From contig NC_082594.1 in NCBI RefSeq assembly GCF_030936135.1, positions 19,898,879 through 19,962,878 of the forward strand: a stretch of 64,000 bases of DNA, in the 5' to 3' direction. The position numbers and the translations under genes were made by a program. Shown here piece after piece: positions 1 through 12,100 of the stretch. This stretch comes from Gavia stellata. Lineage: Eukaryota; Chordata; Aves; Gaviiformes; Gaviidae. Position 1 is the stretch's first letter. Each line of letters starts with the position of its first letter. The notes under the pieces were generated by a model, which did no database searches, was not told the DNA's origin, and saw nothing but the letters and a program-made list of their open reading frames with translations.

Positions 1-2729
1 AATGATCTTTCCCCAAAGTGCCTTAATTCTTCTCTGATCTCAACTAATTCTCTCTCATCATCTGATCATTTTGTCCTCTTTCAGCCTCTTCTGGTGAAAA
101 TATCCCTTTAAACAAATAGTTATCAGGGATGCCACAATAAAACTGAATCTTCAACCCAGAATTTAAAGCATTTGCTGGGAATTCTGATTTTTGCTGCGTT
201 ATTCTGTGTTAACACAAACTATTATTATTCTTCTTCCTCCCTTTGGCTGAGGAACCGTGGGGTCAGAGCCAGGTTCAGCCCCATCCAGGCGGCTGCGGTG
301 TGTGCAACATAAGCACTCCTGCTTACTGCTGAAGCCTTATCTGCACTGGGAAACTGTGCAGGGACTGGTGAATTAGTTAAATTTTGACTAAATAAGAAAC
401 CGGAAACTGAGTAACTGTGAGTGTGACTTTTTTTTCAGACAGCCTATTAAAGCTCTGCCAGATACTTTTAAACTGGTTTTTATTATCCCCAACTGAACAC
501 ATACTGTGTGCCTACCTGGGAGATGTTTTGATTAAACCCACGCCATCAGCCCTAATAACAGGATTAAATTCTCCCTCCTGTGTCACCCAGGTCCAGCTAA
601 AAGCTGCAGGAGTCAGTCCAGGTTTCACTGTTGTGAACTTCAGCCCCAGGGACATACACGGAATTTTACCTGGGCTACAGTTTTCAGTTACTTTTCTTTC
701 CAGGCGTTTCATATATCATAAGCAGCATCAAAGGACACAGTCCAATTCTTTCTTGAAGTCATCATCATGCTTTATAAGATGCTGTCATCACTGTTGTCAT
801 TGCTATTTAATAATCGCCTAAATTTCCCAGATGTCCCTAAGACATCACTGAGATGGGTCCCTGAGAAGTGCATCACGTAAAAGATAACAAGGGGGTGGTG
901 GTGTAAGATACCGGGAGAAATTACATTAGCCAGGATTCCACTATGGTTTTGATAATACAGAAAGGCTGCACCATGTTGCTCTGGAGAGTTAAGAGCATAA
1001 CTAGCTCTGCCCCTGGGTCTGAAGGAAGTAAAATAGCCTAATTCCCACAGATCGGGAGTCCTGGCGGGTCGGGAGCTGTCAGGGTGCAAAAACCTTCCTG
1101 CTTTACTGATCTTGCCACCCCAAGCTCTTCTGACTTCTGGGCTCGTACGCAAGTAAACAGCTACCCAACATCCCTCAGGCCCTCAGATTTGTTAAGAGCC
1201 AAACCATTTTAGGGAGCTCTCTCCCTCCTTCTCTAAGTAACAAACTCTTTTCTGCAGCCGCCAGCAAATCACTGGAAACAGCTAAAATGGTTGTGAGAGC
1301 ATGACCGCATGTCAGCGTGGGTGCTTTGGTCTGCACGGCACTGGGGCAGCATTGGTGCCTGCGGTGGCTGGGCACAGCCCAAATGGGGAATTATTTACCC
1401 GGTTTGCAGATCTGCTGCAAGGAGGTAATAGCTGCTGTGTGAAATGGGACCTGATGTTGCAAAAGTGCTGTGCAAAAAGTGGCTCAGTAGTATTGCAGTG
1501 TTTTTAAGGAGTTACACCCTTGCTATGGGCCTGGCCCAAGCCCGCTGGAATCAACAACGATTTGCTGAGTGACAGTGAGAAGCTTTGGATCTGGCCCTAA
1601 ACATCCGCATGCTTGCAGAAAGTGCCAACATGATTTTCACAGCATCTGCGGGGGGGGGAAGCTGAAGTAGAAATTCTGGCATAGACAGGTGACCCAGCGG
1701 CACAGGCAGGTGGTAGCCAGGTGATGACAAGATGCAGGGAGCGGCACTCCTGTCCATATGCCTCTTGACAGGGATGAAGCAGAGTGCTGACTGGGGCCCT
1801 TGCTAGGACTTGACGGCTGAGTCAGGGCTCTGCAAGAACCTCTCCCTGTCTCCTCCTCCCACGGACCTACCTGCCCATTGCTCTGTGTGTCAGACAAAGC
1901 GTTGGGTGCTTCTGTGCAGAGAAACCCACCCGAGCCACCCAGCTGTGTGTGCGTGCTGAAGAAGTGGTCCTCCACAACTAGCATCAAGGATGCAGGGCCA
2001 AGTACGTAGGAAATTGCAGAAGTGTTATTTGCACCCCACCTGCATATTTTTTGGTGAAGCTGGCCAATTTTTGGCTTCTGTGGAAGTTGAAAAGGAGACG
2101 ATTCACTTTTACATGTCTGACCTGAGAAATACAAGCCTGACAACACAGGGCTGCGCAGGGAGACGTGTATACGCACTGCCTCTGGCTGGGGAAAGGCTGC
2201 TACAACGGTATTGCTCTTGCTGCAGTCAGTGGTGCAAAGTCCTTACGAGGAAGTTTGCTGAGGTGGAGATGGTCTCTGCCCATGGGCCCACCTGAGGGGA
2301 GAGCAGTGGCCAGTATGGTGTAGGATCTCAGATCCAACAGTCCTTCTGGCTTCAGAGGCCATGCTCTCCTAGAGCACAGCAGAAATTTGTCCGTGATGAT
2401 TGCACACCAAACAACTCAAAATGTGCATGGAGAACTCTCAAATGCCTGCCCCTCTGCCTTCCCGCCATGGCAGGAGCAGCTCAGCGAGGCTTGGGTAATG
2501 GAAGACAAGCAGCAGCATGATCACTCTTAACTCAGATCCCCCGCTACTCCTTTTGCTGCAAATCAATAAACACAGTCTATGAGCTAGAAGTTGAGTTGTG
2601 AGTGATCATTATTCAGATATACACAACCTGGACTCTTCTCCCAGGCTGGCTGCTGGGCAGCTCCTCATCTTGCCATGCCACAGTCACCACAGTGGCAATG
2701 GGAAGCACCAGCAAGGCAGCACATGCTAC
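1..2729. other. Intergenic sequence, no gene recognised
   Basis: No exon, RNA gene or recognisable repeat was found here. The open frames present (the longest is 179 codons on the minus strand at 1637-2176) show no family resemblance, have no splice context and look like chance frames. A run of about ten G lies near 1651. In the conserved vertebrate gene order GJB2 would be expected further left, but no connexin motif (the two extracellular three-cysteine loops) is encoded here on either strand. Confidence 0.6.
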
Positions 2730-4167
2730 TTTATGAAGAACAGAAATTGCACCCATTTTTAAAAAGGGTAGAAAGAAGGACCCTGGGAACTACCGATCTG
2801 TCAGCCTCACCTCTGTGCCTGGGAAGATCATGGAACAGATCCTCCCAGAAGCTGTGCTAAGGCACATGGAGGACAGGGAGGTGATTCAAGACAGCCAGCA
2901 TGGCTTCACGAAGGGTAAGTCCTGCCTGACCAACCTAGTGGCCTTCTGTGATGGAGTAATTACATCAGTAGACAAGGGAAGAGCTACAGATGTCGTCTAT
3001 CTGGACTTCTGTAAGGCGTTTGACACAGTCCCCCACAACATCCCTCTCTCTAAATTGGAGAGATATGGATTTGATGGGTGGACTGTTCAGTGGATGCGGA
3101 ATTGGTTGGATGGTCGCATCCAGAGGGTAGTGATCAATGGCTCAATGTCCAGATGGAGATTGGTGACAAGTGGTATCCCTCAGGCATCCCTGTTGGGACC
3201 AGTACTGTTTAATATCTTCATCAATGACACAGACAGTGGGATCAAGTGCACCCTCAGCAAGTTTGCAGACGACACCAAGCCGAGTGGTGCGGTTGACATG
3301 CCTGAGGGACAGGATGCCATCCAGAGGGACCTGGACAAGCTCGAGAAATGGGCCTGTGTGAATCTCCTGAAGCCAAGTGCAAGGTCCTGCCCCTGGGTTG
3401 GGGCAACCCCTGGTATCAATACAGGCTGGGGGATGAAGGGATTGAGAGCAGCCCTGCCAAGAAGGACGTGGCGGTACTGGTGGATGAAAAGCTGGACATG
3501 AGCTGGCAATGTGCACTCGCAGCCCAGAAAGCCAACCTTATCCTGGGATGCATCAAAAGAAGCGTGGCCAGCAGGTCGAGGGAGGTGATTCTGCTTCTCT
3601 ACTCTGCTTTCGTGAGACTCCACCTGGAGTACTGTGTCCAGCTCTGGAGTCCTGCATCCAGCTCTGGAGTCCTCAGCACAGGAAAGACATGGACCTGTTG
3701 GAGCGGGTCCAGAGAAGGGCCACAAAAATAATCAGAGGGCTGGAACACCTCTCCTATGAAGAAAGGCTGAGAGCGTTGGGGTTGTTCAGCCTGGAGAAGA
3801 GAAGGCTCCAGGGAGACCTTATAACAGCCTTTCAGTACCTGAAGGTGGCTTATAAGAAAGATGGGGACAAACTTTTCAGCAGAGCCTGTTGCTATAGGAC
3901 ACAGGGTAATGGTTTTAAACTGAAAGAGCGTAGATTTAAACTAGATATAAGGAAGACACTTTTTACAATGAGGGTGGTGAAACGCTGGAACAGGTTGCCC
4001 AGAGAGGTGGTAGATACCCCATCCCTGGAAACATTCAAGGTGAGGTTGGACAGGACTCTGAGCAACCTGATCTAGCTGAAGATGTCTCTGCTCATTGCTT
4101 GAGGGGTTGGACTAGATGACCTTTACAGGTCCCTTCCAACCCAAACTATTCTATGATTCTATGAAAT
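2730..4167 (+). mobile_element. CR1 LINE, 3' portion, decayed
   Basis: A chicken-repeat-1 non-LTR retrotransposon, 5'-truncated inside ORF2. Translation of 2815-3340 shows the reverse-transcriptase core in order: a palm strand reading [14 protein letters not shown], a WLDGR segment, a [17 protein letters not shown] motif and the catalytic FADDTK box. After about 3340 the reading frame shifts twice and the conserved C-terminal CR1 segment ([18 protein letters not shown]-like, [29 protein letters not shown]) continues in other frames to a stop near 4075. One frameshift coincides with a 20-bp tandem duplication at 3637-3673. The non-coding tail ends in two ATTCTATG-type octamers near 4147-4163, the diagnostic CR1 3' end. 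It is not a functional gene. Truncation at the 5' end is usual for CR1. Confidence 0.95.
3637..3673 (+). repeat. 20-bp tandem duplication inside the CR1 copy
   Basis: The 17-mer TCCAGCTCTGGAGTCCT occurs at 3637-3653 and again, identically, at 3657-3673, so the period is 20 bp. The period is not a multiple of three, so it breaks the ORF2 frame in the C-terminal part of the CR1 copy. It looks like a private replication-slippage event after insertion. Confidence 0.9.
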
Positions 4168-5631
4168 AGATTTTTTTCAGGAGCACTGTAATAAAGCCTT
4201 GTTCAGTAAGGGAAATAATAGAGGTAACGGTGGTAATAGAAAAACATACCAAGCAATAGGGAGCAGACGTCTGCCTTGTGTTGGCTGTGGCAGCGCTTTC
4301 CAGCACGCCATTGCAGAGCGAGGGTAGGTGAAGGGCTGGGCCAGCACCGCATGTACTAGCAGAGTCTCTGCTCAGCAGGGGGGCTGGGGGAGCCCAGCTC
4401 GCTCCGGCCCATCAGCAAAGAGCCTGTGGCTGCAGTATGTGGAGTAAGCAGGCAGCCTAACTATGCAAAAGGAGAGCAGGTTCAGACCATCCCGCAACTG
4501 GTCTCATTTGCTTTTAGCCCTTTGGCACGCAGGGTTGCTGGGAAGAGCTTAGGTCAATGTAAAAACAAAGCCAAAGTTGCAGGGGAGCTGAGCTGAGAAG
4601 GAGAGAGAGGAATGGAGGAGGGCATGCAGTGGGGCTGGAGTCAAGGGCTGTTGTGTGTAATGGGAGCAGAGTCCAGCTGCTGCTGCTGTGCCTGTACGTG
4701 GTCAGGGCTCCTGCCTGTTCAACAGGAAAGCAAGACAGGGGGGTGGGAGGGGGTGCGGGGAATTGGCAAGAGAGCTTTTCCAGAGGCTCTGATTAATCCT
4801 TTGGCACCACAGCCAATTTGAGCAATCTCTGCCCCAGGCATAACAAAGAGGAAATCACAGGGTGGGGAGACGCAGCAAGGATGGGCAGGGACAATTAAGC
4901 CAGCTGCCATCAGAGAAACTGGCTGAACTACCACGGGGTGGTGGCAGTGCCAGTATAGTCACCAGCAGGTCAGAGATTTTGGGGGGAGACCCTCTCCCGG
5001 GGGGATGGCTACGAGGCAGGAGCAAGGGCAGGCACTGAGAAAGGCTGGGAGCAGGTGTGCTCTGCGGTTCAGAGCCGGCCCAGCCAGCCTCAGCCAGCTT
5101 GTGAAGATGCAGGAGGAGGTCTGAAACCAAGAAAACCAGCTCAGCTTTTCCCTGCAGAAGGGGTTAACTACCACCCTGCCAAACACAGCTGCCTCCCCTG
5201 CCACAGGACACGCAGGGGGTGGGAAGGTGACTTGGAGAAACAAGACACTGAAAGCTGCCATTTCCTCGTGATGCCATCTACTTCAGCCTAACACAATGGG
5301 AGATGAAGAATTATTTAGAGGGTACTGAAACCATCAGGGGCTTTTCCTTGGCAGTAACAAAAGTCAGGGGATGTTTCAGATAAAGGAGAGTGTCCATAAT
5401 TAGGGTTGCACATAGTGTGATGCCAAACACATCTCAGTCACAACTGGTCTTCCCTGCTGAGTCAATGACTTAGCACTGGCTAAGCTCCGGCTCTTTGATT
5501 TACAACCACCCTTGGCATCGGTTGGACAGGGACTGGCATATTTGTTCCTGACCCGTCTGGCTGCCAGGAAACCCCAGCAGCTGGGCAGTAAGACTGCATC
5601 TTACCAGGTCCTGCTACCACACAGGAAACGT

Positions 5632-5692
5632 CCAACCAACCCAAAACCATGTACAGCACAACCATGCGCATAGCTGTGCTGATGCACAAAGG
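5632..5692. repeat. Diverged direct repeat, copy A
   Basis: It begins CCAACCAACCCAAA and carries TACAGCA and CTGTGCTG at the same spacing as a second copy about 1060 bp to the right. The similarity is visible by eye for about 60 bp and then fades. It may be a local duplication or two fragments of an old dispersed repeat. The family was not recognised. Confidence 0.5.
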
Positions 5693-6691
5693 ACCACGTA
5701 TGCCCAATTTTTTCATTTAAGCTTTGCCCACTTATCCAGGTTTAAAATAGCGACAGACGTGGAACTAATCTTCTAGAAAAATCCAACTGCTGGAATAAAA
5801 AAACACCATTTGAAAACTTGTAAGCAGGAAATGAAAATACCATATAGAGAGCTATTGTCATATCCCCATTTGGGGTTTAGCAGGCCTGTGCTTTATCATG
5901 GACCAAGAAAAACTACCCCTCCTCCCTTTGAGGAAAACATATCTGCCCTATGATGTTTTCCAGGTTTGTTGGCATTCAGCATAGGGCTATTTCAATTTTA
6001 TCGCTAAAAGTCATGAGACACAATCAGGCATAATCATTAAGTGATCTGCATTCGTATTCCTTATATGGTACAAGATTCACAGCATGCTCTTGATGAAAGC
6101 CCATAGCTCAAGCTGCTCCGTGAAACACAGTTCTGGAACAGAAGTAGCTGTGTCTCCACACCCTTGGACCAGCACAATGCAAGGCCTGAGCCCTCACTGC
6201 TTGTCCCTGAGCAGACTGGGGGCAATCCGGTGAGGTTCCTGACCCTAAGGCAGCAGCTCCGTTAAGTAAAGGTTAAAACCATTGCCATAGCAGGGCATGG
6301 AGCCTGGAGAGGGAGCCATGATGAGGCCACCAGGAACCATGCCTACAAAGGCAAACTTTCATAGCACTTTTCACTTCTGCTTGTATTTTCAGTCTGCAGA
6401 GAAAACAATACAAGCACACTAATACACAGGTTTTTGTGTATTTTTTTCCTCAAGCTTGCTGGTAGACACATTCAGAAGACTAGCAGCAGTTTCTTTTCAC
6501 AACAGCAATTAAAAAAGAAAATGTGCTGTGAAGGCAGGAAAGATCAGGAGTTTGCCAGCAGAAAAGAATAGATAAATGACAGGGCTCAGCTCGGGCCTTC
6601 ATGCAGGGACAGAGCTGACTCTAGGTATTTTGCCTCTCCTGTTACTTCTGCCTGCACACTGTTAGGATTCGATTGGTTACATATAAAACAA

Positions 6692-6752
6692 CCAACCAAC
6701 CCAAACCCACTTACAGCATGAACACGCACAAGACTGTGCTGGCACCCATAAG
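6692..6752. repeat. Diverged direct repeat, copy B
   Basis: Partner of the segment at 5632. It shares CCAACCAACCCAAA, TACAGCA, a CGCA core and CTGTGCTG in the same order. Substitutions are scattered, so the duplication is not recent. Confidence 0.5.
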
Positions 6753-7289
6753 AAAAAGTGTGATACAACAGCAGGAGGAAAACTGCAGAGTGTAATCTCT
6801 GTTCCTAGGGACACCTGTTCTTTGTTACACCCCTTGAAGGAGTAGCTCCATGATACAAAAAACAATGAAGCTAAGCCATTTTCATGGGGGTAAAAAGAAG
6901 AGCAACTCTGCTGAGGTCAGTGAATCCATGACATTTTTATCATGGTGAGAAGTCATCCAGAATAGGAAACACCAGACACTATAGCTAGGGTCTTGTATTA
7001 CACACCCCCCTCTGACCTTCAGTAGCCCCTGCTTTCAACAGCATACCCCTCCCACAAGCACATACTCCCACCCACTCAAGAGTTACATGTGTACCTCCAT
7101 TAGAGCATAGACAACAGAATTAGCACATCAGTGCTCCGGCTGGCAATGAGGGGTGCGTATGGGCTACCTGCACTTTGGATGTAAAGTCCCTGCCTGAAAA
7201 GTTTTTCATAATCACTTATCCTGCTTAAGATCTCACTAGCATTCACATATAGACTCTGACTTCATTGAGAAAGGTTAAAGTGTTTGCCT

Positions 7290-7295
7290 TTTATT
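7290..7295 (-). terminator. GJB6: Candidate polyadenylation signal of the connexin gene
   Basis: TTTATT on the + strand reads AATAAA on the minus strand, about 990 bases beyond the stop codon. A 3' UTR of about 1 kb is plausible for this gene. ATTAAA variants lie closer to the stop (7898-7903 and 8098-8103), so a shorter UTR is possible. No direct evidence separates them. Confidence 0.35.
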
Positions 7296-8285
7296 CAGAA
7301 GACTTGTTCTGTTTCCAGTGATACTTTTCCATGTCCTTCAAACCAAAGAGGCCCCTAGTTTCGTAACAGCACCATCAGTCTACCACAAAAAAGCAAACAA
7401 ATCAAACCCAAAAACGTTCTATGATGTGATATAGCATAAAGAAAAAATACAGCTAATACATTAGAGAAATAAACATTTACATGAAGTTATGTATGTTGCT
7501 ATAAAACTGGTAGTATGCAATTAAAAGATGGTTAAGATTACCAGGTCTGCTAGATATTTAAAGCAAGTCTACTTAGGATGTATCTATACTGTCATGCTGG
7601 TTTTAGGCATGACTTTGTACTCAGGACCTAGCTACCTCAATTATCCAACACTACATGTGGCAGGCTTTCACGTAACTTCTCCTACAGCTAGCAGCATGTA
7701 TGCAAGTATCTCAAGCTCCCTGTCCAGACTGAAGCAGCGCTTGTGCAAAGCTGTCAAGACGTAGCCTATCGCTGTCTCCTCCCTATGAATATGGTATTAC
7801 AGGGTTCATCTGCATATGCCTGGTTAAGAAACAAAACACAGTCAGTTGTGTACTATAACACTTTAGTAACATGGAATCTTAGATTTTAGAAAAATATTTT
7901 AATTGTCAGTTCACAAGTAAAAGCTATCACTATTACAAAACATATTGTAATACTAGAATATCTAGCTTGGAAAGAATTTTGTTCATGTTGCTGTTGCATG
8001 TAGTTTTCAGGAGCTGTGTCAGCGTGAAGGTATTAGTGGGTTTCCCCCTTGTCATAGTCAGCTTGTAAAGGTACTCATAGGAAAATACACTTTCCTATTT
8101 AATCCTCACACAATTTTCACATGTTTAGGCTGCCCTGACATTTTTCAGATATGTATAATTGACACCTGACACTACATATCAAAGTCTCACCCAACTTAAA
8201 TTGTTTCATATAACAAATTTCATCTGCAGCCTTTAAACAAAGAACATTCACTTCAAAAAGAGTGAACACAAGCACTGACACCACC

Positions 8286-9077
8286 TTAGCTACTTGAAAA
8301 TCCTATAACTGTGTTCTGACAGCTATCAGATATTAACTCATTCATTTCATTTTGTTTGGTTTCTTCCTTATTCTCATGGTTGGGGTGATGTTTTGGATTC
8401 CCAGCTGTTTTAGACCTTCTGACGAAAAATTTTGTCAGTAAGTAACATAATTCAGCCACATTTAAAAGAATGCAAATGCTGGACACAGCAATCATGAAAA
8501 TAGTAAACACCGTCTTTTCAGTAGGTCGAGAAACAAAGCAGTCTACTGTGTTGGGGCAGGGCCAAGCATTGCACTTCATTAAGCGAGGCATTCGGAACCC
8601 ATCATACATGAAATAAAATGCATACATGAAGACTGCTTCAAAGACCAGTCTGAAGAAGATGCTGCTGGTGTATGTCCACCACAAGGAGCCCTCAATACGA
8701 AACCTCTGTTTTCTGATTTCTTCAATGTCCTTGTATTCACATTTCTGGTCTCCCTTTCTGAACTGCCTTTTCTTCTCATGCCTCCTATAAGCTACATGCA
8801 TAGCCACCAGCAACGCAGGTGTGGAAACAAAGATCAGCTGCAGGGCCCAGAGTCTGATGTGAGAGATGGGGAAAAAGTGATCATAGCAAACATTCTTGCA
8901 ACCAGGTTGCAGAGTGTTGCAGATAAAGTCATCTTGTTCATCTCCCCAGACTCTCTCTGCAGCCACAACCAGGATCATGATACGGAAGATGAACAGGACT
9001 GTGAGCCATATCTTCCCAATGCTGGTGGAGTGCTTATTTACACCTCCTAAAATGGTATGCAGAGCTCCCCAATCCAT
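8286..9077 (-). CDS. GJB6: Gap junction beta connexin, GJB6 (connexin 30) type
   Basis: A complete 263-residue connexin. Six subunits form a hemichannel in the plasma membrane, and two docked hemichannels form a gap junction passing ions and small metabolites. The sequence shows the N-terminal helix (MDWG, Gly12), four membrane segments (about 21-40, 75-95, 131-155, 187-213), a first extracellular loop with Cys53/60/64 in the CX6CX3C pattern, and a second loop with Cys169/174/180 in the CX4CX5C pattern. All six docking-loop cysteines are present. The cytoplasmic tail (from about 214) contains HPNH and [11 protein letters not shown], as in mammalian GJB6, and the length is close to the 261 residues of human GJB6; human GJB2 is 226 and lacks this tail. 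The body is nevertheless very GJB2-like. Arg occupies positions 42 and 125, where human Cx26 has Glu and Lys. The coding region is one exon, as in most connexin genes. The ATG is fixed by homology and by the acceptor 22 bases upstream. CRYL1 upstream on the same strand supports the GJB6 call. Confidence 0.95.
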   Translation of the reverse strand: MDWGALHTILGGVNKHSTSIGKIWLTVLFIFRIMILVVAAERVWGDEQDDFICNTLQPGCKNVCYDHFFPISHIRLWALQLIFVSTPALLVAMHVAYRRHEKKRQFRKGDQKCEYKDIEEIRKQRFRIEGSLWWTYTSSIFFRLVFEAVFMYAFYFMYDGFRMPRLMKCNAWPCPNTVDCFVSRPTEKTVFTIFMIAVSSICILLNVAELCYLLTKFFVRRSKTAGNPKHHPNHENKEETKQNEMNELISDSCQNTVIGFSSS

Positions 9078-9101
9078 TGTCTTGTTTTAATCGTCTGACC
9101 T
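9078..9101 (-). other. GJB6: Splice acceptor and 5' UTR start of the connexin coding exon
   Basis: On the minus strand a T-rich tract ends in GTCTTAG at 9100, followed by 22 untranslated bases and the ATG. This is the usual connexin layout of a non-coding first exon joined to an exon holding the whole coding sequence. The AG sits at 9101-9100 and the exon begins at 9099. Confidence 0.85.
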
Positions 9102-12100
9102 AAGACAAGACAAAAACAAAACTAAGATTAATCAAGACAGGAAACAAATACCATCAAGCATGTGATATAAAATAAAGGCAATACCCTGTAACTGCAGCAT
9201 ATCCATTGGCTGTGGTAACATTTTCTTAACACAGTGGGCTTACCTATAAATAGTCCTAAATAATCTAATCACATATCAGCAGGTATTATTTCATTACTTG
9301 ATTACACACATAGTATCACATTCATTTGACTTCTAGGTGTATTTGCCAATTGAAAACAGCTATTGGCTACATTAAGTAGGAAAACCAAACGGGAAATTGT
9401 TGAGAACAGCCTTAAATTAAAAGCTACAACTTCTAACAGTAACAAAAGACTAGAAGATGAGATCAGCCAAAAGTAAGGTAGGTGTTATACTAAAAAATAA
9501 AGTGTTAGACAGCTAGAATTCCTATATAAATTAAGCCAAGTTGGCCCATCCTTAGCTTTTGAGTGTAAACAGTGTTTTCATGAGTACATTCCAGCAATAA
9601 AGACAGACCTTGAAGAACTGCTGCTGATGCTCTGCACCTTCCATGAGCAGGTCTGGGTAACCTGCATTCTAAAATCTAAGAAATGTGACTGCAGGACTCT
9701 ATTGTTAGTTGAAGCAAATTCCACAATATTTTGAAGCAATGAAGGTGAAGTCTTGGTCATTATCCATCTCATCTTGAGTTGGATGTTTAAAAATCTGTCC
9801 TTAAAGACTCATCCCAAAATTGCATTTCTCTCCACTAACTACAGAGAGCCTAGGGTATCTAGACAAAGACTCCTTCATTGCCGATGCCTGTCAGGTGATT
9901 TCCACCCCCCTCCCCTCCCCGCTCCTAACACAGACTGCATTACTCCTAGAATAGGGGAGACATTTCAGAGGCTGGGAGAGTGCTGAAGTCAACATTTGAA
10001 GAGCTCAGACAGGCCAGCAGTAGCTCAGACTTTTCAGCAGAAGCATATAGTTTCCAGTACGTGAGTTTCAAAGTACTATGACTAATGAATTAAAGGATTT
10101 CACCTTTGTCTTCCACATACCTCCTCAGGAACACCACAATTGTCTGGGTTTGCTCAGCTTCGACAAACAACAGCCTTTCACAAAGAGCGTTCAGAGGCGT
10201 TTCAGCTCCCCCCCCCCCTCCACTTCAGGTGGATTTACAGAAAGTTAGTTTGCAAGCTACTCTGAATTCAAGAAACCAGCATTTCTTGTGCCTATCAAGC
10301 CAGGACCCTCTGGAAGTGCTCACAGATATCTTTGCTCTGAAATTCCTCATGAAGGTTTTTATTTCTCAACTTTGTTAATTTGTTTGCATCTCAGAGACCA
10401 TCTTTCTTGGGCATTTACAGCACAGGGCACAAATAAGCAAAATCACATTTTCAAGGTTTCTAGAGAAGAGCAGTCACTGGCACAAAGGCAGTTATATCCA
10501 TCACATGACAGAATTTTAAAAGATTTCCTAACTCTGAGCTGGGTCACATTGCTTGAGGAACAAAATGAAGACATTTCTTTGCAGTTGTCTTCCGTGTCAC
10601 ACTCCCCTTCTCAGTAATGTCAAAAACATTTCTGCTTTACAGCAGAATTATATATAACTAGTAAGTCATACAGTAATACAGAGCATCGGTCAAAATACGC
10701 AACAGCTCAGGGAAAATGAGGACATTTAATTGTTATATGAATGCAAGGTTATTTTTTTCCTCAAGTTATTGGAATGTAAGTGTAATCTCCCTTCACTGGT
10801 TCCATAAACTTCATTTCCCTCAGAACATGCTGGTTGACTATGTGGGGTTATACTTCAGGAGGTGAAAACCAAACAGGGGACCCAAGATTTTCTTGGGATT
10901 GGAGAGAACCCTTCCTGAGCCTCCTTCAGGGTGCAGAATCTATGTGGGCTATTACATCTATATCTGTCTGAAAACAGTCCTGGAAGCAGAGTTACCTTGC
11001 TATCCTGCTAGGTTATATTTCCAAGAAGTTTATTTTTCATTAGCATACAGAGAAAGTCTCTGTAGGTTAACAACCCTATGAAGGCACAGAAAAGACCCTT
11101 AATACCAGACACAACAAAACATACTAACCAGATTTTAAAATGTTTGTTTCCATCCCTTTTTTTTGCCATCTGATTTTTCATCAACCAGACCAGCCTTTCT
11201 TTCAGGATTTACTTTGGAGATCATTGTATGTTAAACAAAAGAACAGTTACAACCTTATTAGTGTTTTTATTAGTGTTCTCTGTTACTATTACACACACAT
11301 TGCAATTACAGTACTTAAAAAATGACACCGTAACTAAGTATTACGACTAGAAATACTTATGCTCACCTGAATATAAATCCTGTAGAAGACTGGCACCATG
11401 TAAACTGTGGCATTACACACATCATTCACCCATCCTTCAATTCCACCAGACTCCTTACATTTCTTCTCTCACAGTCATTGTTCCTTCTTCTCCCTGCCTG
11501 TCAGCCATCTCCTTACAGCGTGAAAGGCTGAGAAGTGGAACCTGGCCTGCGTATCCCCTCCTAACAAGCCCTGTTTCTGACGCTTCACCTCTTGCTCTAC
11601 ACTAATACTGCTGCCTGTTACCACAACTTCACAAGGATTTGTTTCCACGTGCAATCACTCTTTCCTGTCTCCCTCTGCAAAAGGGGATTCAAAATATGAG
11701 TGCTTCAGGGTGTGGTTAAAGGGTACCTTGTCTTCAGTGGCAAAGTTAGTTCAAGACGCTTCCCTACCACTGTTTGCTCCTGAGGTCATACTGCAGTTCT
11801 CCATCTCCTGCAACTTTGTGCGGGTGCATTATAAACCAGGTGGCTTGTTCAAAAGTTGTCCCCAGTACTAGTATGTTTTGTTTTTTTTTAAACCCGATCC
11901 ATTTCACCAATCTGCTTTACAGCACAGACCCACAAAGCATCTGAAAAGCAAAGCATGGGTAAGAATAAGCAGTCAGTGGGAAAGAGGGGTTGGCAGAGCT
12001 TTATTGCTGAAGATAATATATTGTGAAACTATACTCTTCATCTGACTTGCTCCATCTCCTTTGAGAGTATGTTGTGCTTGCTAAGCCAAAACATGGTCCT

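Larger units (their letters stand above)
4168..7289. other. Intergenic sequence downstream of the connexin gene
   Basis: No gene is recognised between the CR1 tail and the proposed 3' end of the connexin transcript. The only internal structure noted is a pair of similar 60-bp segments at about 5632-5692 and 6692-6752. The short open frames show no family signature. Confidence 0.5.

Noticed and set aside
1637-2176. 179-codon minus-strand open frame
   Set aside because: No domain, no splice or promoter context, low-information composition; length is compatible with chance.
2815-4075. Reverse-transcriptase-like open frames as host genes
   Set aside because: They are pieces of a frameshifted, 5'-truncated CR1 LINE with its typical 3' octamers.
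1-8285. GJB2 coding exon expected next to GJB6
   Set aside because: No connexin loop motifs are encoded on either strand left of the GJB6 stop; GJB2 must lie outside the window or be absent.
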